Below are positions 7,097 to 16,808 of a DNA stretch of 36,338 nucleotides, piece after piece. The position numbers were made by a program, and so were the translations under genes. The first letter of the stretch is position 1, and the number at the start of each line of letters is the position of its first letter. Below the pieces are notes generated by a model, which worked only from the letters and a program-made list of their open reading frames with translations, was not told the DNA's origin and ran no database searches. The stretch covers positions 121,960 through 158,297 of the forward strand of contig NZ_LMKH01000037.1 in assembly GCF_001421415.1 (NCBI RefSeq). The letters are read 5' to 3'. This DNA is from Sphingomonas sp. Leaf208. Its GTDB lineage: Bacteria; Pseudomonadota; Alphaproteobacteria; Sphingomonadales; Sphingomonadaceae.

Positions 7097-8083
7097 ATGG
7101 CCAAGACACTGACCGCTCGCATCAAGGACGACATCGTCCTCTACGGCGCCCTCGCCGCCAATCTCGGGATCGGCGTGGCGAAATTCGTCGCCGCCGGGAT
7201 GACCGGATCGTCGTCGATGCTGACCGAAGGCTTCCACTCGGTGGTCGACAGCGGCAACCAGGTGCTGCTGCTCTACGGGCAGAAAAAGGCCAAGCGCCCC
7301 GCCGACGAGGCGCACCCGTTCGGCTATGGCCGCGAGCTGTATTTCTGGGCGTTCGTCGTCGCGATCCTGATCTTCGCGATCGGCGCGGGCGTGTCGATCT
7401 TCGAGGGCTGGCGGCATATCCAAGAGCCCGAACCACTTACCAGCCCGACCATCAACTACGTCGTCCTCGCGATCTCGTTCGCGCTCGAGGGCAGCAGCTG
7501 GACGATCGCGGTGCGGGAGTTCTCGAAGTCGAAGGGCGACATGGGCTGGTGGCAGGCGATCCATCGGTCGAAGGATCCGGCCGGCTTCATCGTGCTGTTC
7601 GAGGATTCCGCGGCGCTGGCCGGCCTCGTCATCGCCGGGATCGGCATCTGGGCGAGCCATGCGTTCAACGATCCGCGGATCGATGGCGCCGCCTCGATCG
7701 CGATCGGCCTGATCCTCGCGCTGGTCGCGGTGTTGCTCGCGCGGGAATCGAAGGGACTACTCATCGGCGAGCGCGCAGACCCGGCGGTGATCGCGACGAT
7801 CCGCAAGATCGTCGCCGCCCATCCCGCGATCGTCTCGGTCAATCACGTCCGCACGATCCACACCGCGCCCGAGAGCATCTTCGCCGCGATCAGCGCGGAC
7901 TTCGACGATTCGGTGACGATGGGCGACGGCGAGACGCTGATCGAGGCGATCGAAACCGAGTTGCGTGCCGCCATCCCGATGCTCTCCTCGATCTATATTC
8001 GACCAGAGAAGCGCGAGAACGCGACGCTTGCCGCATCCGCTTCGCCTGCCCCGGCGACCGCACAAAATACTACGCAAATCTGA
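7097..8083 (+). CDS. Cation diffusion facilitator (CDF) transporter
   Basis: This 328-residue inner-membrane protein should export Zn2+ or another divalent metal in exchange for protons. Several hydrophobic segments are visible (15-35, 83-105, 119-135, 163-187, 200-215). The metal-site signature His47-X3-Asp51 lies in TEGFHSVVDSGNQ, and the acidic FEDSAALAGL (169-178) holds the second half of the membrane site. The C-terminal part has the cytosolic CDF domain (LLIGERADPAVIATIRKI, HVRTIHTAPESIFAAISADF). The arrangement with EDSAA rather than HxxxD in the fifth segment recalls the SLC30A9/ZnT9-like branch, so the metal is uncertain. A family D repeat lies upstream; no clear Shine-Dalgarno is seen. 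Confidence 0.9.
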   Translation: MAKTLTARIKDDIVLYGALAANLGIGVAKFVAAGMTGSSSMLTEGFHSVVDSGNQVLLLYGQKKAKRPADEAHPFGYGRELYFWAFVVAILIFAIGAGVSIFEGWRHIQEPEPLTSPTINYVVLAISFALEGSSWTIAVREFSKSKGDMGWWQAIHRSKDPAGFIVLFEDSAALAGLVIAGIGIWASHAFNDPRIDGAASIAIGLILALVAVLLARESKGLLIGERADPAVIATIRKIVAAHPAIVSVNHVRTIHTAPESIFAAISADFDDSVTMGDGETLIEAIETELRAAIPMLSSIYIRPEKRENATLAASASPAPATAQNTTQI

Positions 8084-8139
8084 TCTAAATCAGACTCATC
8101 ACACTGGTAAGGCTCGACATTCCAAAATAATATTGGGGG

Positions 8140-8772
8140 ATGAGACCGCTACTTCGGCTGATCGCCCTGCTCTGCCTGTGCCTGGGATACGCGCTCCCCG
8201 CACAGGCTGCCGTCACCATCACCTTCTGGAGCCACGAGCTCGGCAACAGCTTCCCGCACGCGTTCTTCACGTTGCGGGGCATACCCGACGCCGGCGGCGC
8301 GCCGGTCGACGCCAACGCCGGTTTCACCGCGAAATCGGTTTCGCCGGCGCTCTTGATGGGGCCCGTGCCAGGCAAGCTCGACATCGCCAGGCCGGGATAT
8401 GTCGCGAGCAGCGATGCGCAATTCTCGGTCGTGATGAGCGACACGCAATACAACGCGGTGCTGCGGCTGGTAGACGCCTGGAGCGAGGGCAAGCCCGACA
8501 GCGTCTACCGCCTTTCGGATCACAATTGCGTGACGTTCGTGAAGGAAGCGGCGCGGATCGTGGGCCTGACCGGACTCGACCAGCCCAAGCTGATGAAGAA
8601 GCCACGTTCGTACCTGAAGGCCGTCGGCGCCGCGAATGCCGGTCGCGTCATCCCGGTCGGGGTGCACGGCAAGGACTATCTCGCTAGCCTGCCGCCGATC
8701 TCCCCGTCACAGGCAACCGCCGCCAACACAACGGCGGTCGTTGCCACGGCGGGACCAGTACCCGCCCACTAA
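8140..8772 (+). CDS. Secreted protein with LRAT/NlpC-like His and Asn-Cys motifs
   Basis: The 210-residue product has a signal peptide (LIALLCLCLGYALPAQA, cleavage near residue 23), so it acts outside the cytoplasm. The mature part has His32 and His40 in a WSHELGNSFPHAFF segment and a later YRLSDHNCVTFVKEAA with Cys130. An early His followed by a late Asn-Cys-x-x-Phe is the order found in circularly permuted papain folds such as LRAT and some NlpC/P60 proteins. That suggests a thiol hydrolase or acyltransferase on lipid or peptidoglycan. I do not know a named family for it. The C-terminal 30 residues are low in complexity. The stop overlaps the stop of the opposite-strand DUF4893 gene. Confidence 0.75.
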   Translation: MRPLLRLIALLCLCLGYALPAQAAVTITFWSHELGNSFPHAFFTLRGIPDAGGAPVDANAGFTAKSVSPALLMGPVPGKLDIARPGYVASSDAQFSVVMSDTQYNAVLRLVDAWSEGKPDSVYRLSDHNCVTFVKEAARIVGLTGLDQPKLMKKPRSYLKAVGAANAGRVIPVGVHGKDYLASLPPISPSQATAANTTAVVATAGPVPAH

Positions 8773-9434
8773 GGCGCGGGTATCAGTTCGACCACGTCGA
8801 GGACCGACTCAAATCGCGGATACGGGAGGACGACGCGCCACCGCCGCGTGCCGATCCGTTCGATCAAGCCGGCCATGTCGCGATTGGCGTCGCGACCATA
8901 GCGCATCGGGCGCTTTTCATCGCCGAGCTCCATCGTGCCGAGAAATATCGCGCGCGACGCGGTGTCGACGAAGACCGTGCCGACAGGGCGCTGCGATCCA
9001 TCGACCTTGACCAGGCTGACGACATCGGTGTCGCCGTTCGAGTCTATCCGGCAAGCGAACCAGGCGGATGCGCTGTATGTCGGGCCGATCCCACCACGCG
9101 CGCCGAGCTTGAACGTGCGGCACTGATAACTTCCGGCGGGCGGCAGGGCGTCGGCGAGCGCGTGATCCGGATCGAACAATATCGGTTCGGCGGCAAGGTC
9201 CTTCGCGTCGACCTGTGCCAGCGCGTCCATCCATGCACCACGCCAGCCCCGCAAACGCGCGCGATCAGCGACCGTGGCGACACGCCGCCAGTCGGAGTCG
9301 CGATCGGTATCGAGCGGCGACACGGCGCCCGAGCCGATCAACGTCGCGGGCGATGCGCTCGAACCGTATCCGGCTAGTATGAGACAGGCCCCGGTGGCCA
9401 ACCATGTCCGCTTCGTCGTCGACCGCGTGTGCAT
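8769..9434 (-). CDS. DUF4893-type exported protein
   Basis: The 221-residue protein has an N-terminal export signal (MHTRSTTKRTWLATGACLIL and following small residues); the lipobox found in many relatives is not clear, as the sequence reads LILAGYGSS. The mature region contains WRRVATVADRARLRGWRGAW, a YQCRTFKLG strand and a C-terminal RWRVVLPYPRFESVLDVVEL, which I recall as features of DUF4893 proteins in sphingomonads. Function is unknown. The start at ATG 9432-9434 was chosen because it puts the signal at the N-terminus; the open frame runs 28 codons further. The gene is convergent with the preceding one and overlaps it by four bases. Confidence 0.75.
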   Translation of the reverse strand: MHTRSTTKRTWLATGACLILAGYGSSASPATLIGSGAVSPLDTDRDSDWRRVATVADRARLRGWRGAWMDALAQVDAKDLAAEPILFDPDHALADALPPAGSYQCRTFKLGARGGIGPTYSASAWFACRIDSNGDTDVVSLVKVDGSQRPVGTVFVDTASRAIFLGTMELGDEKRPMRYGRDANRDMAGLIERIGTRRWRVVLPYPRFESVLDVVELIPAP

Positions 9435-9495
9435 ATCCGAAGCTAACCCTCTAACATGCCGTACTACAATCATATTCTCGCACCACGGGGCACCA

Positions 9496-10281
9496 TCACG
9501 CCGCCGTCCAGCCGCCATCCATCGACAAATTGGCCCCGGTGATCGCCTTGGCTTCGTCGCGACACAGGAACAGCGCGAACGCCGCGACCTGTTCGGGGGT
9601 GACGAATTCCTTGGTCGGTTGGGCGGCGAGCAGGACGTCGTTCATCACCTGGTCGCGCGTCATCCCGCGGGCCGCCATCGTGTCCGGGATCTGGTTCTCG
9701 ACCAGCGGCGTCCAGACATAGCCCGGCGAGATGCAGTTGACGGTGATGCCGTCGGTCGCGGTCTCCAGCGCGATCGTCTTGGTGAGCCCGGCGATCGCGT
9801 GCTTCGCCATGACGTAGGCGGACTTGTTCGGGCTCGCGACCAGCGAGTGCGCGGACGCGGTCGAGATGATCCGGCCCCAGCCCTTGGCGCGCATGTGCGG
9901 CACGGCTGCGCGCATCATGTGCCAGGCCGAGGACAGGTTGATCGCGATGATCGCGTCGAACTTGTCGATCGGGAAATCGGCGATCCCCGCGACATGCTGG
10001 ATGCCAGCGTTGTTGACGACGATGTCGACGCTGCCGGTCTCGGCCGCTGCCCGCTCGACCATTGCGGCGATCTGGTCGGGCTTGGTCATGTCGGCGGCTT
10101 CGTAGAGCGCGATCGCGCCGCTGGCCTGCGCCAACGCCGCCCGCTCACGTTCGATCACATCGGCATCGCCGAACCCGTTGAGCACCACTGCTGCGCCTTC
10201 GGCTGCGAACGCCTTGGCGTAGGCGAGCCCGATTCCCGACGTGGATCCGGTGATGACCGCGGTCTTGCCCTTCAGGAACAT
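9496..10281 (-). CDS. bdhA: 3-hydroxybutyrate dehydrogenase (SDR family)
   Basis: This 261-residue short-chain dehydrogenase interconverts (R)-3-hydroxybutyrate and acetoacetate with NAD in the cytosol, linking polyhydroxybutyrate to central metabolism. It has TGSTSGIG (11-18), NNAG (90-93) and the catalytic Ser143, Tyr156 and Lys160. Residues known to hold the substrate carboxylate in this enzyme are also present: Gln95 in NNAGIQH, His145 in SAHSL, Lys153 in SPNKSAY, and the PGYVWTPLVENQI segment. This makes the specific call better than a generic SDR. The ATG at 10279-10281 follows GGGGGAG with five bases between. It diverges from the YpfJ-like peptidase gene. Confidence 0.88.
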   Translation of the reverse strand: MFLKGKTAVITGSTSGIGLAYAKAFAAEGAAVVLNGFGDADVIERERAALAQASGAIALYEAADMTKPDQIAAMVERAAAETGSVDIVVNNAGIQHVAGIADFPIDKFDAIIAINLSSAWHMMRAAVPHMRAKGWGRIISTASAHSLVASPNKSAYVMAKHAIAGLTKTIALETATDGITVNCISPGYVWTPLVENQIPDTMAARGMTRDQVMNDVLLAAQPTKEFVTPEQVAAFALFLCRDEAKAITGANLSMDGGWTAA

Positions 10282-10381
10282 GCATACTCCCCCATCTTCG
10301 CGCAGCGTATTCTGCCGCCGTGCAACCCTAGCGCCACCTTGCGCATTTCGTTCCCGAGAAGAAACGAAAAGGGGCATATCC

Positions 10382-11296
10382 ATGCGGCTCGACGATTACG
10401 ATCCGAACATCAACGTCGAGGACCAGCGCGGGTCGGGCGACGGAGGCGGCGGCTTTGGCGGCGGCGGTGGCGGCCTGCTGATGGGGCTGTTGCCGATGAT
10501 CGGCAGCCGCTTCGGGTGCGGCGGGATCGTCGTGGTGCTGATCCTGATGGCAGTGTTCGGCGGCATGGGTGGCCTTGGCGGGCTGCTCGGTGGCGGACAG
10601 ACTTCGGCACCGACGACGCAGAGCGGACCGCGCTCGGGCACCGATACCAAGTCGAGCTGTTCGCTGAACGCCGAAAGCAAGGCTGCCTGCAACGCCTTCA
10701 GCTCGGCCGACAATACCTGGGAAGCGATCTTCCAGAAGAACGGCCAGCGGTTCGAGGCGCCCAAGCTGGTGTTCTTCGACGGCAATGGCCGCTCGGGTTG
10801 CGGCGCCGCGCAGTCGGCGATGGGGCCATTCTATTGCCCGACCGACCAGGGCATCTATCTCGACACGAGCTTTTTCAACGAACTGTCGACTCGCTTCAAG
10901 GCGAACGGCGACTTCGCACAGGACTACGTGATCGCGCACGAGTTCGGCCATCACATCCAGAAGCTGCTCGGTACCAACGCGCAGGTCCAGCAGGCGCAGC
11001 GCCAGGCGAGCGAGACCGAGGGCAACGCGCTGTCGGTGCGGCTCGAATTGCAGGCGGATTGCTACGCCGGCGTGTGGGCGGCGGCGAACAAGACGCGGCT
11101 CGAGGCCGGGGATATCCAAGAGGGCATGACCGCGGCGCAGGCGATCGGCGACGATACGTTGCAGAAGCAGTCGCAGGGTCGCGTGGTACCGGACAGCTTC
11201 ACGCATGGGACTTCGGCACAGCGCCAGTCTTGGTTGAAGCGTGGGTTGGACAGCGGCGATCCGCAGCAGTGCGACACGTTCTCGGGCGCGATCTAA
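10382..11296 (+). CDS. YpfJ-like neutral zinc metallopeptidase
   Basis: This 304-residue protein has a glycine-rich N-terminus (GGGGFGGGGGG), one membrane segment at about 46-70, and a periplasmic peptidase domain with the zinc motif HEFGHH at 186-191. Further conserved stretches are APKLVFFDG, SGCGAAQSAMGPFYCP (two cysteines likely disulfide-bonded), LELQADCYAGVWAA and the C-terminal RQSWLKRGLDSGDPQQCDTF. This matches the E. coli YpfJ / KPN_02809 family, whose substrate is unknown. AAGGGG nine bases before ATG 10382 serves as ribosome site. A 100-base gap separates it from the divergent dehydrogenase, and a family B repeat follows. Confidence 0.92.
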   Translation: MRLDDYDPNINVEDQRGSGDGGGGFGGGGGGLLMGLLPMIGSRFGCGGIVVVLILMAVFGGMGGLGGLLGGGQTSAPTTQSGPRSGTDTKSSCSLNAESKAACNAFSSADNTWEAIFQKNGQRFEAPKLVFFDGNGRSGCGAAQSAMGPFYCPTDQGIYLDTSFFNELSTRFKANGDFAQDYVIAHEFGHHIQKLLGTNAQVQQAQRQASETEGNALSVRLELQADCYAGVWAAANKTRLEAGDIQEGMTAAQAIGDDTLQKQSQGRVVPDSFTHGTSAQRQSWLKRGLDSGDPQQCDTFSGAI

Positions 11297-11309
11297 ACCT
11301 CAAGTCTGG

Positions 11310-11432
11310 ATCCTCCCCCGCAAGGGGGAGGTGGCTGGCACTTGCCAGCCGGAGGGGGAGGTAAGCGAAACGCCTGTTCCGTATCCTCCCCCTCCGTCAC
11401 CTTCGGCGACACCTCCCCCTGGCGGGGGAGGA
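11310..11432. repeat. Paired-palindrome repeat (family B, copy 2)
   Basis: Same family as the unit at 4934-5060: the left arm ATCCTCCCCCGCAAGGGGGA and the right arm CCTCCCCCTGGCGGGGGAGG mirror each other, with inner GGAGGGGGAGGT / TCCTCCCCCTCC segments. The central spacer differs but keeps a GAAACGCCTGTTCCG-like stretch, compared with GGAACAGCGGTTTCG in copy 1 (inverted). Like copy 1 it separates two convergent genes, here the YpfJ-like and DUF427 genes. Confidence 0.85.
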
Positions 11433-11455
11433 CTCAAACAATGGCGCGCCCGTCC

Positions 11456-11737
11456 TTATGCAACGACGATGCCCTTCCAGAACCCATAGCGATCCTTGAT
11501 CTCGGCAGCTGCCGACTTCGGCTCTGGATAATACCAGACCGCATCGACATTGCGCTTCCCGTCGACGACCAACGTCTTGTAACTCGCCACACCCTTCCAC
11601 GGGCAGCTCGAATGCGTGGCGCTATCCTCTAGCAATGCCGGATCGACGCTGTCGGCGGGAAAATAATGATTGCCCTCGACGACGACGGTATCGTCCGATC
11701 GAGCGATCTCGTGGCCATTCCAACTTGCAACCGGCAT
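11456..11737 (-). CDS. DUF427 domain protein
   Basis: The 93-residue protein is a complete single-domain DUF427 member. Recognisable parts are GHEIARSDDTVVVEGNHYFP, the SSCPWKGVASY signature and VWYYPEPKSAAAEIKDRYGF. There is no signal peptide, so it should be cytosolic. The family is widespread and has no assigned reaction. The next gene upstream on the same strand (Spx/ArsC-like) ends 11 bases before this start, so the two probably form an operon. A ribosome site GGAGAT precedes the ATG. Confidence 0.9.
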   Translation of the reverse strand: MPVASWNGHEIARSDDTVVVEGNHYFPADSVDPALLEDSATHSSCPWKGVASYKTLVVDGKRNVDAVWYYPEPKSAAAEIKDRYGFWKGIVVA

Positions 11738-11748
11738 ACTGATCTCCT

Positions 11749-12105
11749 TCAGGCGTGCCCCAGCCCCGCCGCCTCATACGCTTCGGGCTTGAACCCGACC
11801 AGCAGCGTCTTGCCGGTATCGAGCACAGGCCGCTTGATCATCGACGATTGCGCCAGCATCAGCGCGATGGCCTTCCCGGCATCGAGATCCGCTCGGTCCA
11901 CATCCGGAAGTTTGCGGAACGTCGTCCCCGCACGATTGAGCAACACCTCCCAGCTAACCCGGCCGATCCAGTCGTTCAGATGCGCGGCGTCGATTCCGGC
12001 GGTCTTATAGTCGTGGAACGCATAGTCCACGTCGTGCGCATCCAGCCATGTCCGCGCCTTCCTGATCGTGTCGCAATTCTTGATGCCGAACATCGTGATC
12101 GTCAA
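11749..12105 (-). CDS. Spx/ArsC-family thioredoxin-fold protein (YffB-like)
   Basis: The 118-residue protein has the arsenate-reductase-like fold: MFGIKNCDTIRKARTWLD with a single Cys in the redox position, HDYKTAGID, VLLNRAGTTFRKL and the SMIKRPVLDTG loop before the end. This pattern fits the YffB subgroup rather than true arsenate reductases, and no arsenic genes lie nearby. Its reaction is unknown. The start is unusual: GGAGG at 12111-12115 is five bases from a TTG at 12103-12105 but 17 bases from the first ATG at 12091-12093, so a TTG start giving MTITMFG is preferred. It is co-directional with the DUF427 gene. Confidence 0.82.
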   Translation of the reverse strand: MTITMFGIKNCDTIRKARTWLDAHDVDYAFHDYKTAGIDAAHLNDWIGRVSWEVLLNRAGTTFRKLPDVDRADLDAGKAIALMLAQSSMIKRPVLDTGKTLLVGFKPEAYEAAGLGHA

Positions 12106-12222
12106 AATAGCCTCCGAAGCAAACTGGAATGAGTCCAGGCGCATCCGTTTGATAGCAAGCGACGGGACGCACGTGCACCCGATCCAGGACATGAAGCTCG
12201 CTCATACTCAAGAGGAGCGATC

Positions 12223-12690
12223 ATGTCCTTCCGCGTTCAGGGGCTCGACCCCGACCAGTTTCGACACCTGTTCGGCGCCTCCGATGCCGGCCTCGCGCTA
12301 GCGGGCGCCCGGCGATACAGTGTCGACGCCAAGCCCGGCTTTCCCGATCGCATCGCGGTACGCGACCTGGAGATCGGCGAAACCGCGATCCTGATCAACT
12401 ACGAACATCAGCCGGCCGACACGCCCTACCGCTCGCGCCACGCGATCTTCGTATCCGAGGCGGAGACGGAACCGCTGGACCTGCTCAACGCCATCCCCGA
12501 GGCGATCCGCATCCGGCCGATATCCCTGCGCGCCTTTGGATTCGACGACGAAATGATCGACGCCGACCTGGTCGCAGGCACGGACCTGATCCCGCTGATC
12601 GAGCGCTTCTTCGCGGTGCCGGACGTGGCGTATCTGCAGGCCCATTACGCCAGACGCGGATGTTACGCCGCGCGCATCGTTCGTGCCTGA
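12223..12690 (+). CDS. DUF1203 domain protein
   Basis: This 155-residue cytosolic protein matches DUF1203 by length and by RIAVRDLEIGETAILINYEH, the TPYRSRHAIFV segment, ISLRAFGFDDEMIDADLV and the C-terminal YLQAHYARRGCYAARI. The family has no known reaction. AGAGGAG precedes ATG 12223 at good spacing. It diverges from the Spx/ArsC-like gene across about 120 bases, and it ends 49 bases before the NAD synthetase gene. Confidence 0.88.
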   Translation: MSFRVQGLDPDQFRHLFGASDAGLALAGARRYSVDAKPGFPDRIAVRDLEIGETAILINYEHQPADTPYRSRHAIFVSEAETEPLDLLNAIPEAIRIRPISLRAFGFDDEMIDADLVAGTDLIPLIERFFAVPDVAYLQAHYARRGCYAARIVRA

Positions 12691-12739
12691 CGTGCGCAAG
12701 CCGGTGGCGTGACCGGCTCGGGGCGTTTATCGGTGCGTC

Positions 12740-14785
<2,046 letters not shown>

Positions 14786-14839
14786 GGTCAGCCGCGCCAC
14801 CTTGCATAAATCGCCCATCCGGCGCATTATGAAAATCCT

Positions 14840-15700
14840 ATGACAGTGGCTCCACCGGATGGATCGCGCGATCGCCGGATCGAGATCCCATCTAATCTTT
14901 GGCTGATTCACCCGGCAGGCCGTGCGCTTTTGCCGCTTGCGTTGGCGCGTGGAATTTCGGCCAATTCGGTGTCGGTGGCGGGGCTTTGCCTCGGCGGAGC
15001 AGCGGCGCTTGCCTACACGCAATGGGGAAACTGGGCCCTCGCGCTGGTCGGCCTGGTGCTGTCGATGGGGTGGCTTATCGCCGACGGACTCGACGGCATG
15101 GTCGCGCGTGCAACCAAGACGGCGAGCCCGCTCGGTCGCATGCTCGACGGGCTATGCGATCACGGCGTCTTCGCGCTGATCTACATCTCGCTCGCGCTGA
15201 CGATCGACACGCCCGAGGCCTGGGTCCTCGCTTTTGCCGCCGGTGGCGCACATGCGGTGCAGTCGAACATGTACGAGGGCGAGCGCTCACGCTTCCATCG
15301 TCGCATCAAGGGCGTGGCGCTCGAAGCGCTTCCCGTTCCGACCGGCAACGCGCTCGTCCGCTTCTACGACGGCGTCGCGAGCAGCATCGACCGGATCGCA
15401 ATGCCGTTCGAGCGCACGCTCGGTCAGTCGGCGGATCCGGTCGCGCTCGGGGCCCTGTACGGTGCCCGCGCCGTCGCGCCGTTGCGCTTCATGGCCTTGC
15501 TTACCGCGAATGTCCGGGTATGGGCGATCTTCGTCGCCTGTTTCGCGGGCAACCCACGCATCTTCTGGTGGTTCGAGATCGTCCCTTTGACGCTCGTGGC
15601 CATCGTCGGGCTCGTCTGGCACCGTCGTGTCGAGCGGGCTTTCGTTCGTAATACTTCCGCAACGCGACCAAAGACCGCGTCGCGCATGCATCTTTCGTAA
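14840..15700 (+). CDS. CDP-alcohol phosphotransferase, possible CDP-inositol-using enzyme
   Basis: This 286-residue integral membrane protein contains the complete CDP-alcohol phosphotransferase signature, with Asp82, Asp85, Gly86, Arg90, Gly99, Asp103 and Asp107 in the order DGLDGMVAR-x8-G-x3-D-x3-D. Hydrophobic segments lie around 44-62, 65-82, 112-130, 215-240 and 247-262. Such enzymes swap CMP for an alcohol on a CDP-activated group. The next two genes encode inositol-3-phosphate synthase and a likely inositol-phosphate cytidylyltransferase, so CDP-inositol is the probable donor or inositol phosphate the acceptor. The product could be di-inositol phosphate or an inositol phospholipid; sequence alone cannot decide. 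A simple phosphatidylinositol-phosphate synthase is the main alternative. Confidence 0.85.
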   Translation: MTVAPPDGSRDRRIEIPSNLWLIHPAGRALLPLALARGISANSVSVAGLCLGGAAALAYTQWGNWALALVGLVLSMGWLIADGLDGMVARATKTASPLGRMLDGLCDHGVFALIYISLALTIDTPEAWVLAFAAGGAHAVQSNMYEGERSRFHRRIKGVALEALPVPTGNALVRFYDGVASSIDRIAMPFERTLGQSADPVALGALYGARAVAPLRFMALLTANVRVWAIFVACFAGNPRIFWWFEIVPLTLVAIVGLVWHRRVERAFVRNTSATRPKTASRMHLS

Positions 15701-15715
15701 GGAACAGGGTCAGTA

Positions 15716-16807
15716 ATGAATAGCATTCGGATCGCCGTGGTCGGCATCGGCAACTGCGCGAGCTCGCTCGTCCAGGGCCTCGAGCATTATCGCGAGGGGG
15801 CAAACGACCAGGTTGGCCTGATGCATTTCGATATGGGCGGCTACAAGCCGAGCGACATCAAGGTCGTCGCGGCCTGGGACGTCGATCGCCGGAAAGTCGG
15901 CAAGGACGTCGCCGAGGCGATCTTCGCCAAGCCGAACTGCACCGCGGTGTTCGCACCCAATGTCGGCAACACCGGCACGATCGTGAAGATGGGCAAGAAG
16001 CTGGACGGCGTCGCCGACCATATGGCCGACTTCAAGGACGACCGTACGTTCCTCGTCTCGGACGCCGCCGAACCGACGCGTGAAGAGGTCATCGCCGAGC
16101 TGAAGGCATCGGGCGCCGACGTTCTCATGAACTACCTGCCGGTCGGTTCGCAGGAAGCGACCGAATTCTACGCCGAATGCGCGATCGAAGCGGGCGTGGC
16201 GTTCGTCAACAACATCCCCGTCTTCATCGCCTCGAACCCGGTCTGGGCGAAGAAGTTCGAAGACGCCGGCGTCGCGATCATCGGCGACGACATCAAGGCT
16301 CAGCTCGGCGCGACGATCGTCCACCGCGTGCTGACCGACCTGTTCGCCAAGCGCGGCGTGAAGCTGGATCGTACGTACCAGCTTAACACCGGCGGCAACA
16401 CCGACTTCCTCAACATGTCAAACCATCGCCGTCTCGAGTCGAAGAAGATCTCGAAGACCGAAGCCGTGCAGTCGGTCGCGGCCGAGCGCATGGACGACGA
16501 CAACGTCCATATCGGTCCGTCGGACTATGTGCCCTGGCAGAACGACAACAAGGTCTGCTTCCTGCGCATGGAAGGCCAGCTGTTCGGCGGCGTGCCGATG
16601 AACATCGAGCTGCGTCTATCGGTCGAGGACAGCCCCAATTCGGCGGGCGTCGCGATCGACATGATCCGTTGCGCCAAGATCGCCAAGGATCGCGGCATCG
16701 CCGGCGTGATCGACCCTGCCTCGGCCTATTTCTGCAAGCACCCGCGCACGCAGATGACCGACGATCTCGCGCAGATCGAAGTCGAGCGGTTCATCAAGGC
16801 CGCCTGA
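15716..16807 (+). CDS. Inositol-3-phosphate synthase
   Basis: This 363-residue NAD-dependent cytosolic enzyme converts glucose 6-phosphate to 1D-myo-inositol 3-phosphate (the same compound as L-myo-inositol 1-phosphate). It is of the short bacterial/archaeal type: an N-terminal Rossmann VVGIGNCASSLVQGLEHY, then VAAWDVDRRKVGKD, NYLPVGSQEATEFYAECA, FVNNIPVFIAS, GDDIKAQLGATIVHR and the strongly conserved LNTGGNTDFLNM...ESKKISK stretch. It starts 15 bases after the CDP-alcohol phosphotransferase gene (GTAAGGAACAGGGT lies before the ATG) and ends one base before the nucleotidyltransferase gene, so the three are surely co-transcribed. Inositol synthesis is sporadic in Alphaproteobacteria. Confidence 0.94.
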   Translation: MNSIRIAVVGIGNCASSLVQGLEHYREGANDQVGLMHFDMGGYKPSDIKVVAAWDVDRRKVGKDVAEAIFAKPNCTAVFAPNVGNTGTIVKMGKKLDGVADHMADFKDDRTFLVSDAAEPTREEVIAELKASGADVLMNYLPVGSQEATEFYAECAIEAGVAFVNNIPVFIASNPVWAKKFEDAGVAIIGDDIKAQLGATIVHRVLTDLFAKRGVKLDRTYQLNTGGNTDFLNMSNHRRLESKKISKTEAVQSVAAERMDDDNVHIGPSDYVPWQNDNKVCFLRMEGQLFGGVPMNIELRLSVEDSPNSAGVAIDMIRCAKIAKDRGIAGVIDPASAYFCKHPRTQMTDDLAQIEVERFIKAA

Positions 16808-16808
16808 C

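Noticed and set aside
9274..11364. A 696-codon open frame on the plus strand
   Set aside because: It runs antisense to 3-hydroxybutyrate dehydrogenase and out of frame through the YpfJ-like gene. The translation is Arg-rich and lacks domains. Long antisense frames are normal at this GC content.
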